Below, piece by piece: positions 34,169 through 46,955 of a stretch of DNA of 64,000 nucleotides. The DNA is from Alectoria sarmentosa (taxonomy: Eukaryota; Ascomycota; Lecanoromycetes; Lecanorales; Parmeliaceae). The stretch is taken from NCBI GenBank assembly GCA_009733775.1, contig WOGZ01000192.1, positions 1-64,000 on the forward strand, given 5' to 3'. A model generated the notes under the pieces. That model searched no databases. It saw only the letters and a list, made by a program, of their open reading frames with translations, and was not told where the DNA came from. Both the position numbers and the translations under genes were made by a program. How positions within the stretch are numbered: position 1 is the stretch's first letter; each line of letters begins with the position of its first letter.

Positions 34169-34797
34169 CATAGCGAATCTCGAAACCGCTGAAACCGATC
34201 ATCAAATTTTATCCATACGAACCAGCCAGCAGCGAACAGTCGTGTCACCTCGCCAGCCACTACCGCCGTCTACACTGCTCAAAAATGGTAGGGCCTCCAT
34301 TGAAGTAAGCTCCTTCGACACCAGCATTGTCCAAGGTGGCCAAGTCCCATAGCCCCCCCAGCGTCAGCAAAGACGACTCAGTCACCTTGGAGTAGCCTGC
34401 ATTGTCCGAGAAAACCTGGTGCTGCTGTTGACACTTGATGGAAGCGCTGCGTTGCCTGCATGCCGATCAGTTGAGGGACAGGCTGTCGATAATGGCAGAA
34501 TCTTTGGGCTTGGTTTCAAGGCGCGGACCAGCTGGATACGTAATGGCATGAGTTCCTGGGAGATGATGAGTGATGGGGAGATGGACGTGAGTCGTGCTTC
34601 GCTCTGCGTCGTGTGGTGGGGTATGAGAGGGGGCAAGAAATCGATCTTGAACGGGGCCAAAGCTGATAGAGAGGGAGGATTCATCAGGGGTGGACTTGAA
34701 ATGAAAAAAAAGGGCTGAGCCCGGCTGTGGGTTGCCGCATATTCAGCACTCTGGCTAAAAGTCTCTATGTGGACCGTCAGAATGGTATGATCAGTGA

Positions 34798-36875
34798 CTA
34801 GTGCTCTCCACGCTGGTCTTCTTTGATCAGATCAGCCGCCTTTTCGGCGATAGCATATACCAGAGCACAGATGTTTCCCGACACCTGCAGCGGAATAACA
34901 CTGGCATCAACAACCCTCAGATGGTCTACACCGAAGACTTTCAACCTCTCATCGACCACCTGTCCCAAAGCCGCCGTACCACACGGGTGGTACTCTGTCG
35001 TGGTGTGCGCACGAAGGTACTCCTCGCATTGGGTAGGGTCGTTGATGTCCATTTCTGGCGACGGAAAGGCTCTCGATTTTATCTTATCGGCCAAAGGTTT
35101 GGTTCGACTCATTTGGTCGGCAACGCGAAGACCGACGGATAAGACCTCGACGTCTACTCTGCTTTGTAGATACTGCGGATCGATACGGGGTTGGACTATG
35201 GGATCTTTGCCTGTTGCAGAATTCAGAGTCAATAGGTCTCCTTCAAGATACGAAATCGAGGTTGAGGATACGATAGAGAAAGCGAGAGATGGGTAGAACC
35301 CTCTTTCACCCTCGAAACTTGTCTCGCGACTCAATCCGCGGACCGTTTGGGAGGGATTCACCCCAAAATGTACGCACTTTGAATGTGGATTGACCCTCTG
35401 GAGAAAGGATGCGAGAATCCGGTGATAATGGAGCATCGACTTTGTTCAATACTGGGCGCTAAGACTGCTTCCTGGTCGTAGAAACCACCGGGATTCACAG
35501 AGGCAGCAAGGAAGGTGAATTGGATGCTCGCTGCCCTTGGATCCTGGACTCTCTCAGCGAGCAGCGCCCTTTCTTCCTTGACCCAGCGATCTCGAGCAGA
35601 GTCTTTCGCTACGCTCACCGCCTCGTTGATTCTTTTCATTTCTTCGGGTGTCGCTACTTGTGCAATTGCCACAAAACCGTTCGCGTTGACGCCGTTTGCC
35701 AGCGGGCCGCCCTGACCTGACCTATACTTTTGCATGGCTTCGCTCAGGATAGCCTCTTGAGTCATGTGATCCAGCGAGAATTCTCCGTCAACTAGATTAT
35801 ATGACGAAATGATCACTGGATGGTCTTCGAAGTGCTCGCCAACACTATCGTTCTCGACCACGGTCTGAACCCCGGCGGAACTGAGGACTTCTTTCTTCCC
35901 AACGCCAGATAATTCAAGAATCTGAGGTGTCTGAACGACTCCTGCTGCCAAGACGACTTCGTATTTTGCCGTTACCGTGTACTCCTGGCCGTTCCTTAAA
36001 AATACTACTCCCGTTGCAATTGGCTTTTCACCATTCTGGGCAAGCACTACCTTAGCCACAAGCCCCTCGGTCAAGACTACCAGGTTCTGTCTTTTTGCGT
36101 TAGGCACTAAATACCCTGATGCGGAATAAGACCTTATCCCAGGGCCATGGCTTCTGTCAATCATGCTCAGGCTGGAATACCCCCCTAGGTGGGACCCACT
36201 CCAGGCATCCTTTGGGGGTTCCCACGGCAACCCCATAGCCTTACTTGCGTCGTGCCAGAGATCCTCTACCGGAGCCGACCAATTTCCGAAGCTTGTTTTG
36301 ATGGGGCCGGAGGTGCCGTGGGACTCAAACTCGAAAGCTCTCTTAGTCTTAAGCCTAGCATTGTCGTGGTCTGCTACAGGAGCCGGTGCGGTCAATGATT
36401 CATGCTTCAGGAAATAGGGCCTAAGACCCGACCAGGCCCAATTCTGGTACCCCGTGATCCGGGCCCAATCGTCATATTCGTCACTTTGTCCACGCACGTA
36501 CAACATGTAATTGATCGCGCTTGTCCCACCGAGCACTTTGCCACGAGGAAACTCATGAACGAGGTCCATCGTCCCCGGCTATACACAGGTCAGGGTGTAT
36601 CTATTCGTAGCACGTAAATATACAAGAAGGTGTACCTGGGGTACAGTCTTCAATAGCCAGTCATAATCTTTATTACCAACAATCTTTGAAGATGCACCCG
36701 GAGTGAGGACGGATGGATCGCTCAATCTGGCGGCGCCGGCTTCGATGACACCAACGGTGACCGTGGGATTCTCAGAGAGGCGAGCGGCCACGGCGAGGCC
36801 CGCAGTTCCGCCTCCAACGATGATATAATCGAAGGATATCTTGATGAAGTCTTCTGGATCACTGATGATAGACAT
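34798..36875 (-). CDS. GMC oxidoreductase (choline dehydrogenase / glucose oxidase family)
   Basis: Three exons: 36636-36875, 35378-36578, 34798-35210; introns 57 and 167 nt; 617 aa, the usual family length. The N-terminal FAD site is DYIIVGGGTAGLAVAARL...VGVIEAG. The GMC signature 1 region, PRGKVLGGTSAINYMLYVRG, is intact across the first splice. A second signature region (LAAGVVQTPQILELSGVG) and the C-terminal active-site segment EYHPCGTAALGQVVD...LRVVDASVIPLQVSGN give the His and the Asn of the usual His-His/Asn pair. It oxidises an alcohol or aldehyde using FAD. No signal peptide, so probably intracellular, like GMC enzymes of secondary metabolism. The second intron is unusually long; its donor (GTGCGT) and acceptor (CAACAG) give GSIHIQSKDPIVQPRIDPQY, which fits the family. 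Confidence 0.93.
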
Positions 36876-37570
36876 CGTGTGATAATAGGAATATCTCTAA
36901 TGGAAGGTGTGGAAGTGTTGGGTAATTGAGTGGATGCAACGGGGGAAATTCTAAACTCCATTCGGCATGTTTCCTGGAAGCGTTGCCGCTAATCTCAGAT
37001 CCGCGGAAGTACATACAAGCAAGATCCTTCTATCTTCGCACAGCTACCACTGTCCAGTCTCCGCCTTCCTGATCTCCAGCGGTATTCCCTCGACTCAGTT
37101 CTACGGCTCAAACAAGAGCTAAATTGTGCTACAGTCTCTGGCTGCCTGCTATATTATTAGATCAATCGTCAAAGCAGGGTCTCGAAATTGCTGATAGGGT
37201 ATCGGGCGGGAAGAAGTGATCGAAATCAGAGATCCAGTATGAGTAGCTGTATGATACGGGATACAAGGTGAGTAACTCTTAGGCCTTCTGTCTTTCTTGA
37301 TGGATGCATAAACACTCGTCGATATATGCCTCCATGATTGCACTTCCGGCAGTCTCAACGTTGACTACTTCCACCAATCCCTCTCAGATACCAGAGAAGA
37401 TGCGCGCTGTCGTTCTCCTCTAGGCGGCTCCGTCCATCAATACTCGGACTCATCTGTCAGTCCCATTGAGGCATTCGGCCGGTTCTCGGCAATCTCGTCG
37501 CCCACACTATCGTTCATTCTGCTGTCCATGCGAGATCCTCAGCTGGCTGCTGTACGCTACGACTATCATA
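36876..37570. other. Intergenic, promoter of the GMC gene
   Basis: No gene supported. Confidence 0.45.
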
Positions 37571-38966
37571 TCATGATTTGCTTGCCAAACTTTCCTGACC
37601 GCTAACCCTCGATTCATATACCTCTGCAAAGACGTCATAGCCAAAAAGCCATTTCTGGAAGACAGGATCGGCCCAACGATTAGGAAACCCTTCAAAAGGC
37701 GCGTCATACCGAAGCTGTCTATCCCTCTCCCGTTGTGCTTCCCCATCTTGCATGTGGAGAATTTCCCCATTCGCAATGCTTCCTTGCACGATCTTTGTGC
37801 TGCGAGACCTTCGGAGTTGTTCATATATGATGAAGCTATCTCGAATCTCGCTCTTGTGTTGAATGTGCTCAAATAAGGCACCCAGAATAGCTCCGTCCTC
37901 CACAGCTTGTGCTGCGCCTTGCGCACTATGTGGTACATCAGCGAGCAATACTTTGCTACTTTTGATATCAGAGAGTCTCACAGGAATGGCAGCATGGCAT
38001 GGCAAGCGTCCCCAAGTAGGGCAAAATTTGCCTTGGGGTGAACCCACTCTCCCGTTCCAACACTGGTACACAATGGCCACTTGCTGACGCCTTGAGCAAT
38101 GTCAAGCAACAGTCTGAGTCGAGGATCCCAGGCTCGAAAGAAGTCCCTCATCTCAACGACGTCCCCCAGATGAGCGCCACAGATGAATACGAAATTGTAC
38201 AAGCTCGTCTCTTTGAGTGTGTAGCTCACCACATGAGCACCAGGGCCCATCCACCCGTTGATGTCTGGACTTTCCAGCAAACTGACCAGCTCAGGATGAG
38301 ACTGCATGTCCTCTGTATTGATGGTGATGCGATACGCTATGTTCTCCGTGACAACGTGTGAGTTTGAAGATCCTTGTATCTCTGCCCGACATGCAGAATG
38401 AAGTCCGTCCGCGCCGAGGAGGACGTCGGGCCGAATTTCCACTCCCCCCGCCGACGACACAACTATCGACGTGGAGGTGCAGGTGATTTTCGTGACCTGA
38501 AATTCAAGCTCAATGGTGGCACCTAATCGTTCCGCTTCCTTGGCCAAGACCTTTTGGAAGTTGGCTCGGTGGATCAGAAGCCACGGAGCTCCGTACGCTT
38601 CCTCCATGAAGGGCACGAGCCGTACATCGGACAGCACGGAACCATCACGGTACGAGCGTAAAAGCAGCCTGTCGGGCTCGGTGGAGTAGTCCTTGATGGC
38701 GTCGAGAATGCCCCACCGCTTCAAGATACGGGTCGAATTCGGAGGGAGTTCGATCCCGGCACCGATCTGGACACAGCGAAAACTCTGTTAGACTGAGCGC
38801 TTTTTCGGCCTTCGGCATCCATGCTTTCTACTTCACTGAGCTCCTTGGTCCGCTCCAGAATCTTGACGTCGTGGCCTTGCCTTCTGATCGCAATCGCGGC
38901 CGCGAGACCACCCAAGCCACCCCCCACGATGGCAACATGACACGTTGGTTTTCCCATGTCGATCAT
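37571..38966 (-). CDS. FAD-dependent monooxygenase (salicylate hydroxylase-like)
   Basis: Three exons: 38832-38966, 37982-38766, 37571-37925; introns 65 and 55 nt; 424 aa. FAD-binding GxGxxG in VAIVGGGLGGLAAAIAIRRQG (about 11-31). The first splice produces EIGAGIELPPNSTRILKRWG; then DVLLGADGLHSACR (DG motif) and the second FAD motif GDACHAMLPF (about 297-306), joined across intron 2 to AQGAAQAVEDGAILG. These are the class A flavoprotein hydroxylase features that hydroxylate aromatic or polyketide substrates with NAD(P)H and O2. An alternative ATG lies nine bases downstream (38957). A further intron in the 5' leader (GTAAGT near 39043 to CTAG near 38971) is plausible. Substrate unknown; co-orientated with the GMC gene. 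Confidence 0.93.
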
Positions 38967-39908
38967 ACCACTAGCGAAAGCGTGTCTTTGGTGAGTCCGA
39001 TTGATCGGTTTTCGATACAATGTGAGCGTGAAGCTGCCACTTACAGTCTGAAAGTGGCTCCGTGAAAGCATCAAACGACCAGCCACAAGATCAGCATCTC
39101 AAATGCACTTGAACATTCTGCTGTCTGGGCGTTGTCGGCAATAATTGAATCCTGAACACTGCTGAAAAAGCCGTCCTCACTGCGGATGCGGTACACAATG
39201 TCGGCGACTATGAATAAACGAGGCCAGACAAAGTTCAAATTCGTCCCCTCGGCCCAAAAATGCCAAGGTTTGTACCTAGGTAGATTAGCACTCCTACTCC
39301 CAGCCGTACACGGCCAGGTTGTTATCTGCACTAATCATCTGCAGCATGCACGGTCCAACGACGCAGTCACCGTCCTCCCGCAGAATCCTGCCACACGCGC
39401 TAGTAGCTCGTGCCGTCCAACCACCCCGCAGTCATCATGCATTCTCTCTGATCCCGGTCACTGTTTCAGTTGGTCTCGATATCCACGCTTGGAGACGCTT
39501 CTGCTGCATGGTTTGTATCGTAATCCCCAGCAAGCGGGCTTCGGGGGCCATGCTACTCGGGTCGGTTCATGAGTTCGGTCGGTTGTTCAAATAAAGGCCG
39601 TCTATCTATGAACAGTCTAGTTCGTTCATTAGACAGCTACGTTGAATGAATGGTGCGAGCACTCATAAAGCACCATTGCGTGCTGCTATAAATGTCGCAC
39701 CACGAAGAAGGAGAAAGAGTGAAGCCGGCAATATGTAAGCATATGAAGGCTATGAAGGGCGACGTGCATGCATATGAGGACTGACAAGTCCCGCCCAATG
39801 CCCAGGGACAGTCATCCTGACATCTCGTCAACGATGCCTTCCGACCCCTCTAGTCCTCCTTCGTCTCGGGAGGTTGTGATTGGTTATGCAACTCAAATGA
39901 CACATGAA
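38967..39908. other. Intergenic 0.9 kb
   Basis: 5' flank of the monooxygenase and 3' flank of the second SAT4-type gene. Short ORFs only; no gene supported. Confidence 0.5.
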
Positions 39909-41219
39909 TCATTTCCCTCGCCCGAATTCTAGATCAGACAGCTCCAGACCCTGTAGCCCATCAACGCCCGTCGCCGAGTCCGACGGCAGTTCCATCCACG
40001 CCTTTTTGGCCGCGGGCGAGTGATGGGCTGCTTCGTTGGGGATGTCCATGGGGGCATGCTGATGGGACCTCGATGCCGATCCGCCGCTGTGGATGGACAG
40101 GACGGAGCGAACGCTCTGGACCACCGACTCTGGGAGGCGCCACCCGTTCAGTATCGGACCGAGCGTCGGCAAGCACGCGGCTACGATCGAGGCACAAGGC
40201 TCAATCATGGCCCAGATGAAGTTGTTGTTCTGCACATCTGAGGACAGAGGGGTCAGCCAACGGCCGTCTCAGGTAGGAGGGAGTGGTAACTGACCTGAAA
40301 AGGCAGGGCTCGCAGCGTTCGTGATGGTGGAGAATGTGTACACGTAATACAGTCTTACGGCGGCAGCCACCACGCAGCTGGATGTATCGTCAGTTGCTAT
40401 TTCGCCGGCTCTGATCCGCAACGTACAAAAGCCCGAGCCAGAAGATTCCTACCAGTTGAAGCTTTCTTTTCGTAGTCATGTGTAGATTCCTGATGACTGG
40501 CAGAGGTAAACATAGAGTCCACAGATCGATCGCCAGGTCGGTAGCGGATTCTGCAATTAAAAGAGCGGAGAGATTGTACGCTAAAGCTGTTTCATCTTTA
40601 TTCCAGTAATTTGAAAAAGGTCGTGCGGCGAAAAAGAGCGCCTGAACGATATCAGCTTCTGTAGAAGGGTGGTATTCCAAAAAGGCCAGACTGACAACGA
40701 AGAACGCGGAAAACCAGGCGAATACGACAGCTATTGTGATGTTTGCAAAAAGGCAAAAGCGTGGCGTCACGAATATCCGTTTGTACATCAACAGGATTGA
40801 CAATTTGATGGCGGCGAAGGAAGAGTGAGTGATTTGGATGTTTGCAAACACCTCCTACAGATCATTAGTTTAGTAGCTCGTGCTACCGTGGACTTTCCCT
40901 CATGCAGACCTTGAAGTATTCTCGGGCTTCGCTAGGTGTCAGTTGAATGGTCTGTTTACCAAGACCACCGGCGACAGCTCCATATATGTAGAGTATCGCC
41001 ATTCCAATCACAATGATCTGTCCTTGTAGAATCAGCAACTAGGTCGTCCCAGTAGAAAAGAGCACTAACAAGAGCGATCAAGATTGTGAAATCGTCGGTC
41101 TTCAAAGGGAGCGATTTGATTCTTCGGGACCGAAAACGAAGTCCAACCGCAATGGAAGCCAGTAAGGGGAAAATCACACTGACGATGAGGATGGCCACGG
41201 AGTAAGAAGACAACGACAT
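39909..41219 (-). CDS. SAT4/rhodopsin-type integral membrane protein 2
   Basis: Five exons: 41070-41219, 40910-41017, 40854-40427 (minus order), 40295-40377, 39909-40237; introns 52, 55, 49, 57 nt; 365 aa. Family features: VGLRFRSRRIKSLPLKTDDFTILIAL, GMAILYIYGAVAGGLG, FANIQITHSSFAAIKLSILLMYKRIF, AWFSAFFVVSLAFLEYHP, ATDLAIDLWTLCLPLPVIRNLHM..KRKLQLVGIFWLG, FIWAMIEPCASIVAACLPTLGPI, with about seven TM helices and a polar tail. It belongs to the same broad family as the gene at 28688 but is clearly diverged. The two flank the carboxylesterase-GMC-monooxygenase block. Role unknown: receptor-like or cluster-associated. Confidence 0.88.
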
Positions 41220-41789
41220 GATTGAGACGGAGCTCAGTCTCGGTGTTCGGAAAGCCAGCAGGCCTCGCGACGTTGACGAGGCGTGGAGAGAAGAGTCATG
41301 AAGAAAGTTGATGACCTTGAGCCTCGTGATTCGAAAACTGGAAAGTTGGATTTCTGTTTTCCCAGCCCGTTAGAGGGCAGACTTTTGCCGTTGTCACCTT
41401 CTGCTAGGTCGCAAGCTATATAGACAGGGAGTCCGAGGGACGTGTGGGTGATGGCAGTCGGCACAGCTCCTTAGGATACCGTAGCTAGCCATCAGCGGCA
41501 ACGGCAGCACCGTCAGTCCTAGCTATCTGTCTAAGTTTTGTATTCTAGGGTAGCCCTTGGCAAGCTTCATGCCCATTACTTACCTTAGCGTTTCACACTA
41601 CTTTTTGTGTAGATCGCTCAACGCTCAGAGACCGAACCGGACTCTGTCGTTGGAGCAAGATGGTGGATACGTTACTGGCCCTCGGACTAGGGTGGTGCTA
41701 ATTGCCACTCTTCCACGGGAGCTATGCGGGCAAAAAGATCATCCTTAATTGACGCTATGTTCGGTGCCTAAGTACAGCGATACTTTATC
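41220..41789. other. Intergenic before the DNA transposon
   Basis: No gene supported. GC content is normal up to the transposon edge at 41790. Confidence 0.5.
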
Positions 41790-41790
41790 G

Positions 41791-41960
41791 GGGCAAAAGA
41801 CTTCAATACTCGCACCCGCACCTGAAAAGACTCGGGTACTCAAGCCACCCGTATATAGTTACATTGCGAATGATAAGGGCTTTTCATTCGCTCACCAAAT
41901 TTAACGATAAATTAAAAAAAAGCTTGCCCGCATACATATATCTTACGAAACAAAAAATCG
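41791..41960 (+). repeat. Left terminal inverted repeat
   Basis: Pairs with 44640-44801. The outer 62 bp are identical and GC-normal; the inner part is diverged by RIP-type transitions. Confidence 0.85.
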
Positions 41961-44639
41961 CAAAAACATCGAAAATCTCAAACTCTTTTATTAATCAATC
42001 AAATGCTTTATAAACGTTATTATATAATATAAACGATATATGTAAAATAGCAAATAAAATATAAAACTATTTAAATATTGCTATCATCGTTTAATACGTT
42101 TAAAATTCGATTAAAAACCGAGTCTCTTTATATCGCATTTTCAACATTTTATCGCCTATAATTAATTAACGTTTTAAAGAATTAATTTTTTTGACGACAA
42201 TCATTTTAATAAGTTGACGATTAATGAAATTATTTATAAATTTAAAAAATTATCGAATATAATGCTTCGTGAAAAATAAAATTATAAAATAATTCATATA
42301 ATGTAATTATAACAGAAGGTTTTCATAATTATATCGTTTCGAATTTTAATTTAACATATTTGAAATCGTATTTGAGAGTCGCAAATCGAATTATTAAGAT
42401 AATTAATAAACACATTATTAAAAACTTTTGAATATTTTCAATTTAACATCTTAATATCGTTATTAAAATTTTTTGAACTGTCAAATTTAGATTATTTAAA
42501 ATTTTTTGATAATATATAAAAATCGTGATCTCGATGCCTCGATTTTAATTAATTTCGTAATTTTAAAAAAAAGATGTTTAAATATATATAAACTCATTTA
42601 TATAAATTTTTTTTTTTAATAATTTCATTATTTTATTCTTTTGTTTTATTCTTTTTCGAGACTTTAAATTATATCATAATTATAATATAAACTTTTTATA
42701 TTTTTATTATCGAAGTTAATCAATTTTCTTAAAATCTAAAATTTTTTAATGTGAGAGATATTTTCGTTATTTAATTTGAATTAAAAAAGATTTTCAATAA
42801 TTAATCTATCGTCAAAAAATTCAATTTTATAATTTTTTAAAAAAACATTATGCGTGCTTTTTATAAATATGCGAATTTTTAATGCTTTTAAAACGTTCGT
42901 GCTGTGAGAAATAACGAAAAAATCATTTAAATCACGATCATTAATAACGATTATATATGCTTTATAAAATCACAAACACGTTTCATTATATTAAAATAAG
43001 TTTAAATTGTTAAAACTGTGAATCGATGTCTTATAATAATTAAATAAACTTTTATTCGAACGATTGTGTTAACGATTATTCGTATATATAACGAGATTAT
43101 CACTTAAAAGATAATTTAGCGAATTAAAATCATTTTCATTAACGATAATTTACGTAAACATCGTTATGCATTTCAATTACTATTTAATCTCAAACGTGAA
43201 ATTAAGATTCAAAATTTCGAGACGCACGTTTATCTCGCTATTAATCGAAAAATTAATTTTTTTCAACGATTCTTTTGCTGTCTTAATGTCTTACGCAATT
43301 ATTTTTAATATTCTCGACGTTTAATTAATATAAACGATATTTATTTAAATAAGAAGTTTGAATTTATATTATTATTAATCGTGAAAATCGATATTAATAA
43401 TTAAATGTTTATTCTCATTTGAATTATTATTGAAAATGAAAATCTCGAATCGTGAAATTACTTTTTAATGCATTTGAAAATCGTCTTATTAGAATTCTTT
43501 ATGCATTTATATATTTTTATTAACGATCGCGATAAAGGTCTCGAATTAACAATAATTAATAATTGAAAATATAAAAATATTATTCACTTATATTACTATT
43601 ATCATATTTACGAAAATATAATCGATAAACGTAAAAATTATACGCTTCGTAAATAATTTTGAAAAATAATTAAAATTAAGATTTTAGAGAAATTTGCTTA
43701 TTATATAATCAAATTTCGTGAGATTTTTTTAAACGCAGCTAATTATCTTATTATAATTAATTCTTTCTTTTGAATAAAAATCTATATTTTTGTTAATCGA
43801 TAAAATTATAACATTAATAACATTATCGAAATCATTAACAAAATTCTCAAAAACGATCGAAATATGAATTTATTTAATTTGTTAACAATCATTTAAACGC
43901 GAGTCTCGAAAATGAGATTTGATAAATTATCGATCGTTAAAAAGCTTATTTAAAAAGATCATCGATTCACATCTCATTATCGCAATTTTTTAATATAAAA
44001 TCGTAACTTCGCAAAAAATTATCAGATTATTTCTTCTTTTAAACGTTAAATTTAAATCGTCAATTAAAGATTATTGAAATTGACGTGAATTATAAAATTG
44101 TTTAATAAACATTTCACATATACGTGTTTAAGATCGCAATAATTCGAAATATTATATAATTATATATTCGTCTTTTGTATATTTATGTATAAAAATATTT
44201 CGATTTTATTATCGTGACATTTCTCGTTAATTGTGTATAAAAATTAATATATAAAATTAATTTCTCATTTACGTATCATAAGTATTCAATTTATTCTCGA
44301 CGAATTTTATTATCTTTTAACAATATAAATGTCTCGTGATCGCTTTCGTATAAAACGCATTTGATGTGATTAAAGTCTTAAAAATAATCGTGAATTAAGA
44401 CTTAATAATTATGAAATAATTATGTTTTTATAAAACGAGATAGCGAGAAGACGAGAACGTAATTATTATGATATATATGATCAAATAAAATATAATTAAT
44501 TAATATATAAGTCGTAATAATATGCTATCGCTTATAATTATTATTATTATTAATTATATATATACAATAAATAAAAATTATATAATAATAATTATATAAA
44601 AAAATTGAAATTTTTGCGATCGTTAAGGCTCTTCTGAAA

Positions 44640-44801
44640 TTTTCAATAAAATACATATATGCGAACAAGCTTTTCCTTAATTTATCGTTAAATTTGGTGA
44701 ACGAATGAGAAACCTCTGTCATTCGCAATGTAATTATGTACGGGTGGCTTGAGTACCCGAGTCTTTTCAGGTGCGGGTGCGAGTATTGAAGTCTTTTGCC
44801 C
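44640..44801 (-). repeat. Right terminal inverted repeat
   Basis: Inverted copy of 41791-41960, abutting the TACTTTATC duplication at 44802-44810. Confidence 0.85.
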
Positions 44802-44810
44802 TACTTTATC

Positions 44811-46955
44811 TTCTCGCGGCGGGCGTTATTGGCCTGCACTGGTGGGGGACCTTGCTCGACCTCGCCGCAAGGCTGGGCTTGGCTCTTTGAAAGCATGCGC
44901 TGCCCTTGCTCTCTGGCTGAGTTTGACGAGCATGGGCAGAGCTTGGAGGTTGTTTAAGCAAAGAGGCGAGCCGTGCTGCGATTGAAGGATTTTGTCGTCA
45001 AATCTGAAGTATTGGAAAACTTGCGAGATCCGCTTACACAAAGCCATCCTGCATTAGCAGGTACAGTGGTGCAGGGTCTTTGCACAGCGATTTGCCCCCC
45101 CTCCTAGTTTCTATGAGCAGCCAAAGCAATCCTGATCGCTTAATACACCAACGAGGTTTGATCAATGAAATTGCTGAAATCCTGCCAAGCCACTACTCGG
45201 GAGCTAAAGGGGGTCACTGGGGGCAACCTGCTACACCCTGTACCTTAGGCACATAAACTTAGGTACCTACTCTGCGCTGGCTCGAGTGACGGCCCGAACT
45301 AGGTAGCATCGCGTAACAAGGGTTTTGGAGATCAGGTGGGGTAAGGGAGCATCATCCCCCTTCGGAGCTTCGGGGGCCTAGAGTATCTTCAGCTTTGATT
45401 TCAATGTCCTATCAGATGTGTCTGATCGCCTCGGATAATGAAAAACGGGATTTACGTGCAGATACGAAGCTGTTGGACATGACCTTCTCTCGTGTAATGT
45501 GTGAGGGCGCATTCACAAGGCGATTACAGGGTTACATCTGGCTGATCTGGGCTCTCTTGCTCGCCTTTGCTTGACCACTTGGTTTGCAGAGATTCCACAC
45601 ACACGTCTCTGCACGAAGCTGACATGCCAGCTACCCGATAAGGTCATAGATGCGACCAAGGGACATGAAATACTTTACTACCATGACCCGCCGGATGCAT
45701 TAACGGAATCTTGCATAATCAAGGTTTTATTGTATAATCGCGGAGCACCATCCCATCGCAATAAGTCAGCGGTAGTAATCTGCGTCAAACAAAATCCTTC
45801 CTACCGTGTGGCTAGATATTGAAGCAGTCGGAGCCGTCTCCGAGAATTTCATTGCAACTATAGATTACATCTTATTTTCTTTCACAGCCTTACCTATTAC
45901 AGAAGTCGGACCCTTTCTCTGCAGGATGGATTGAACAACATTGAGAAGCAGATCCTTCGCACCTTATCATTAGGCTAGCATTGAGACTACACACTCTTTT
46001 CGATACGGAAGGTGCAGCCACGAGACAAACTCTGCAGACTACGCCTCACACTCACAGAAGGTATGCACAGCTCGTAATCTGCATCACATTACCTATTCTA
46101 AACCCGGCGATGCCATGTCGGCAGATCGTTATCTGCTACACAGCGAAGTATTGTAACTGTACTGATCTTTCTATTTGGTGCTTCCGCACAGTCGCATGTC
46201 GAAATAGAGAGAAGTGTTGAAAGCACCGCAAGGCTACGCATCGACCTTCGCCCCGGTCAAAAACCTACAACAGCCAATATGCCGTCCAAGAAAGAATTTT
46301 ACTAATTATCTGAATGATTTCTCAAGGCAGGGCGAATGATGTTTCACATCTTTCATCATAATGCTTGATGCTAGAGCTTCGGGGTGTCTACATCTCGTAC
46401 AGAGCAGTCGCTGACTTCGAGATGTATTGTTAAGAGAGTACCTTATCGCTTGTAGCTTTCTTCGAAAGCTGAACCGATTCGAGCGGAGGTGTTCATGCAT
46501 CGAAAGGTGGTGTACACCTACTGTTACCCTATCACCATCAGACTTGGTTTCTGTAGGATTTGACAAGCATCAACAAGCACCACGCATCGTTGCATAAGTT
46601 AGGGATTAATGTCCCTGAAAAGTTCTTCGCCAAGCACGAGAACATGTGCGTATGATAAGCACTAGGGGTAAAGCATTACCTTACTACTCAACACGGCACG
46701 AAGAGACTCTCAGCGCGCATATATCACCCTAATAATCGCGGACACTGATTAAAGTGAGGCGTGTACTAGCACAGGTATCGAGATCGGGTATACGTATGAG
46801 ATCCCAATATTTGATACTCCTACTCCCTGAAATATGACCGTACGAGCAAGCAACACTCTCTGCATTTGGCTTCAAGACTTAGCCATTATATCTCTGCTTT
46901 TCAGTAAGGAACCGGAAATTATTATTACCTGTCATTCTAGCCTGCCTAGGACACA
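44811..46955. other. Intergenic 2.1 kb upstream of UbiA gene
   Basis: GC-normal, with short ORFs only and none with a recognisable family. It holds the promoter of the UbiA gene. I see no RNA gene. Confidence 0.5.

Larger units (their letters stand above)
32884..34797. other. Intergenic 1.9 kb with a possible coding remnant
   Basis: Between the carboxylesterase and the GMC gene. It holds the open plus-strand fragment 33412-33765 listed separately and a TATA box followed by a short start-like exon near 34160-34306. Otherwise I see nothing. Confidence 0.5.
41790..44801. mobile_element. RIP-degraded DNA transposon with long terminal inverted repeats (MULE- or hAT-like)
   Basis: About 3.0 kb. 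The left end (41791 rightwards) and the right end (44801 leftwards, complementary) match over the first 62 bp without a mismatch, starting GGGCAAAAGACTTCAATACT. They stay recognisable to about 160-190 bp, with mostly C/T and G/A differences. TACTTTATC at 41781-41789 is repeated at 44802-44810, a 9-bp (or 8-bp, if the extra G at 41790 belongs to the element) target-site duplication. Long TIRs plus 9 bp favours a Mutator-like element; 8 bp would favour hAT. The interior is extremely AT-rich with Cs kept mainly in CpG, and no transposase frame survives, so the class cannot be settled. Confidence 0.85.

Noticed and set aside
39186..39594. Overlapping plus-strand frames between monooxygenase and SAT4 genes
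   Set aside because: No family signal; two frames equally open, as expected by chance.
45571..45822. 83-codon frame upstream of UbiA
   Set aside because: No domain, no supporting splice or promoter signals.
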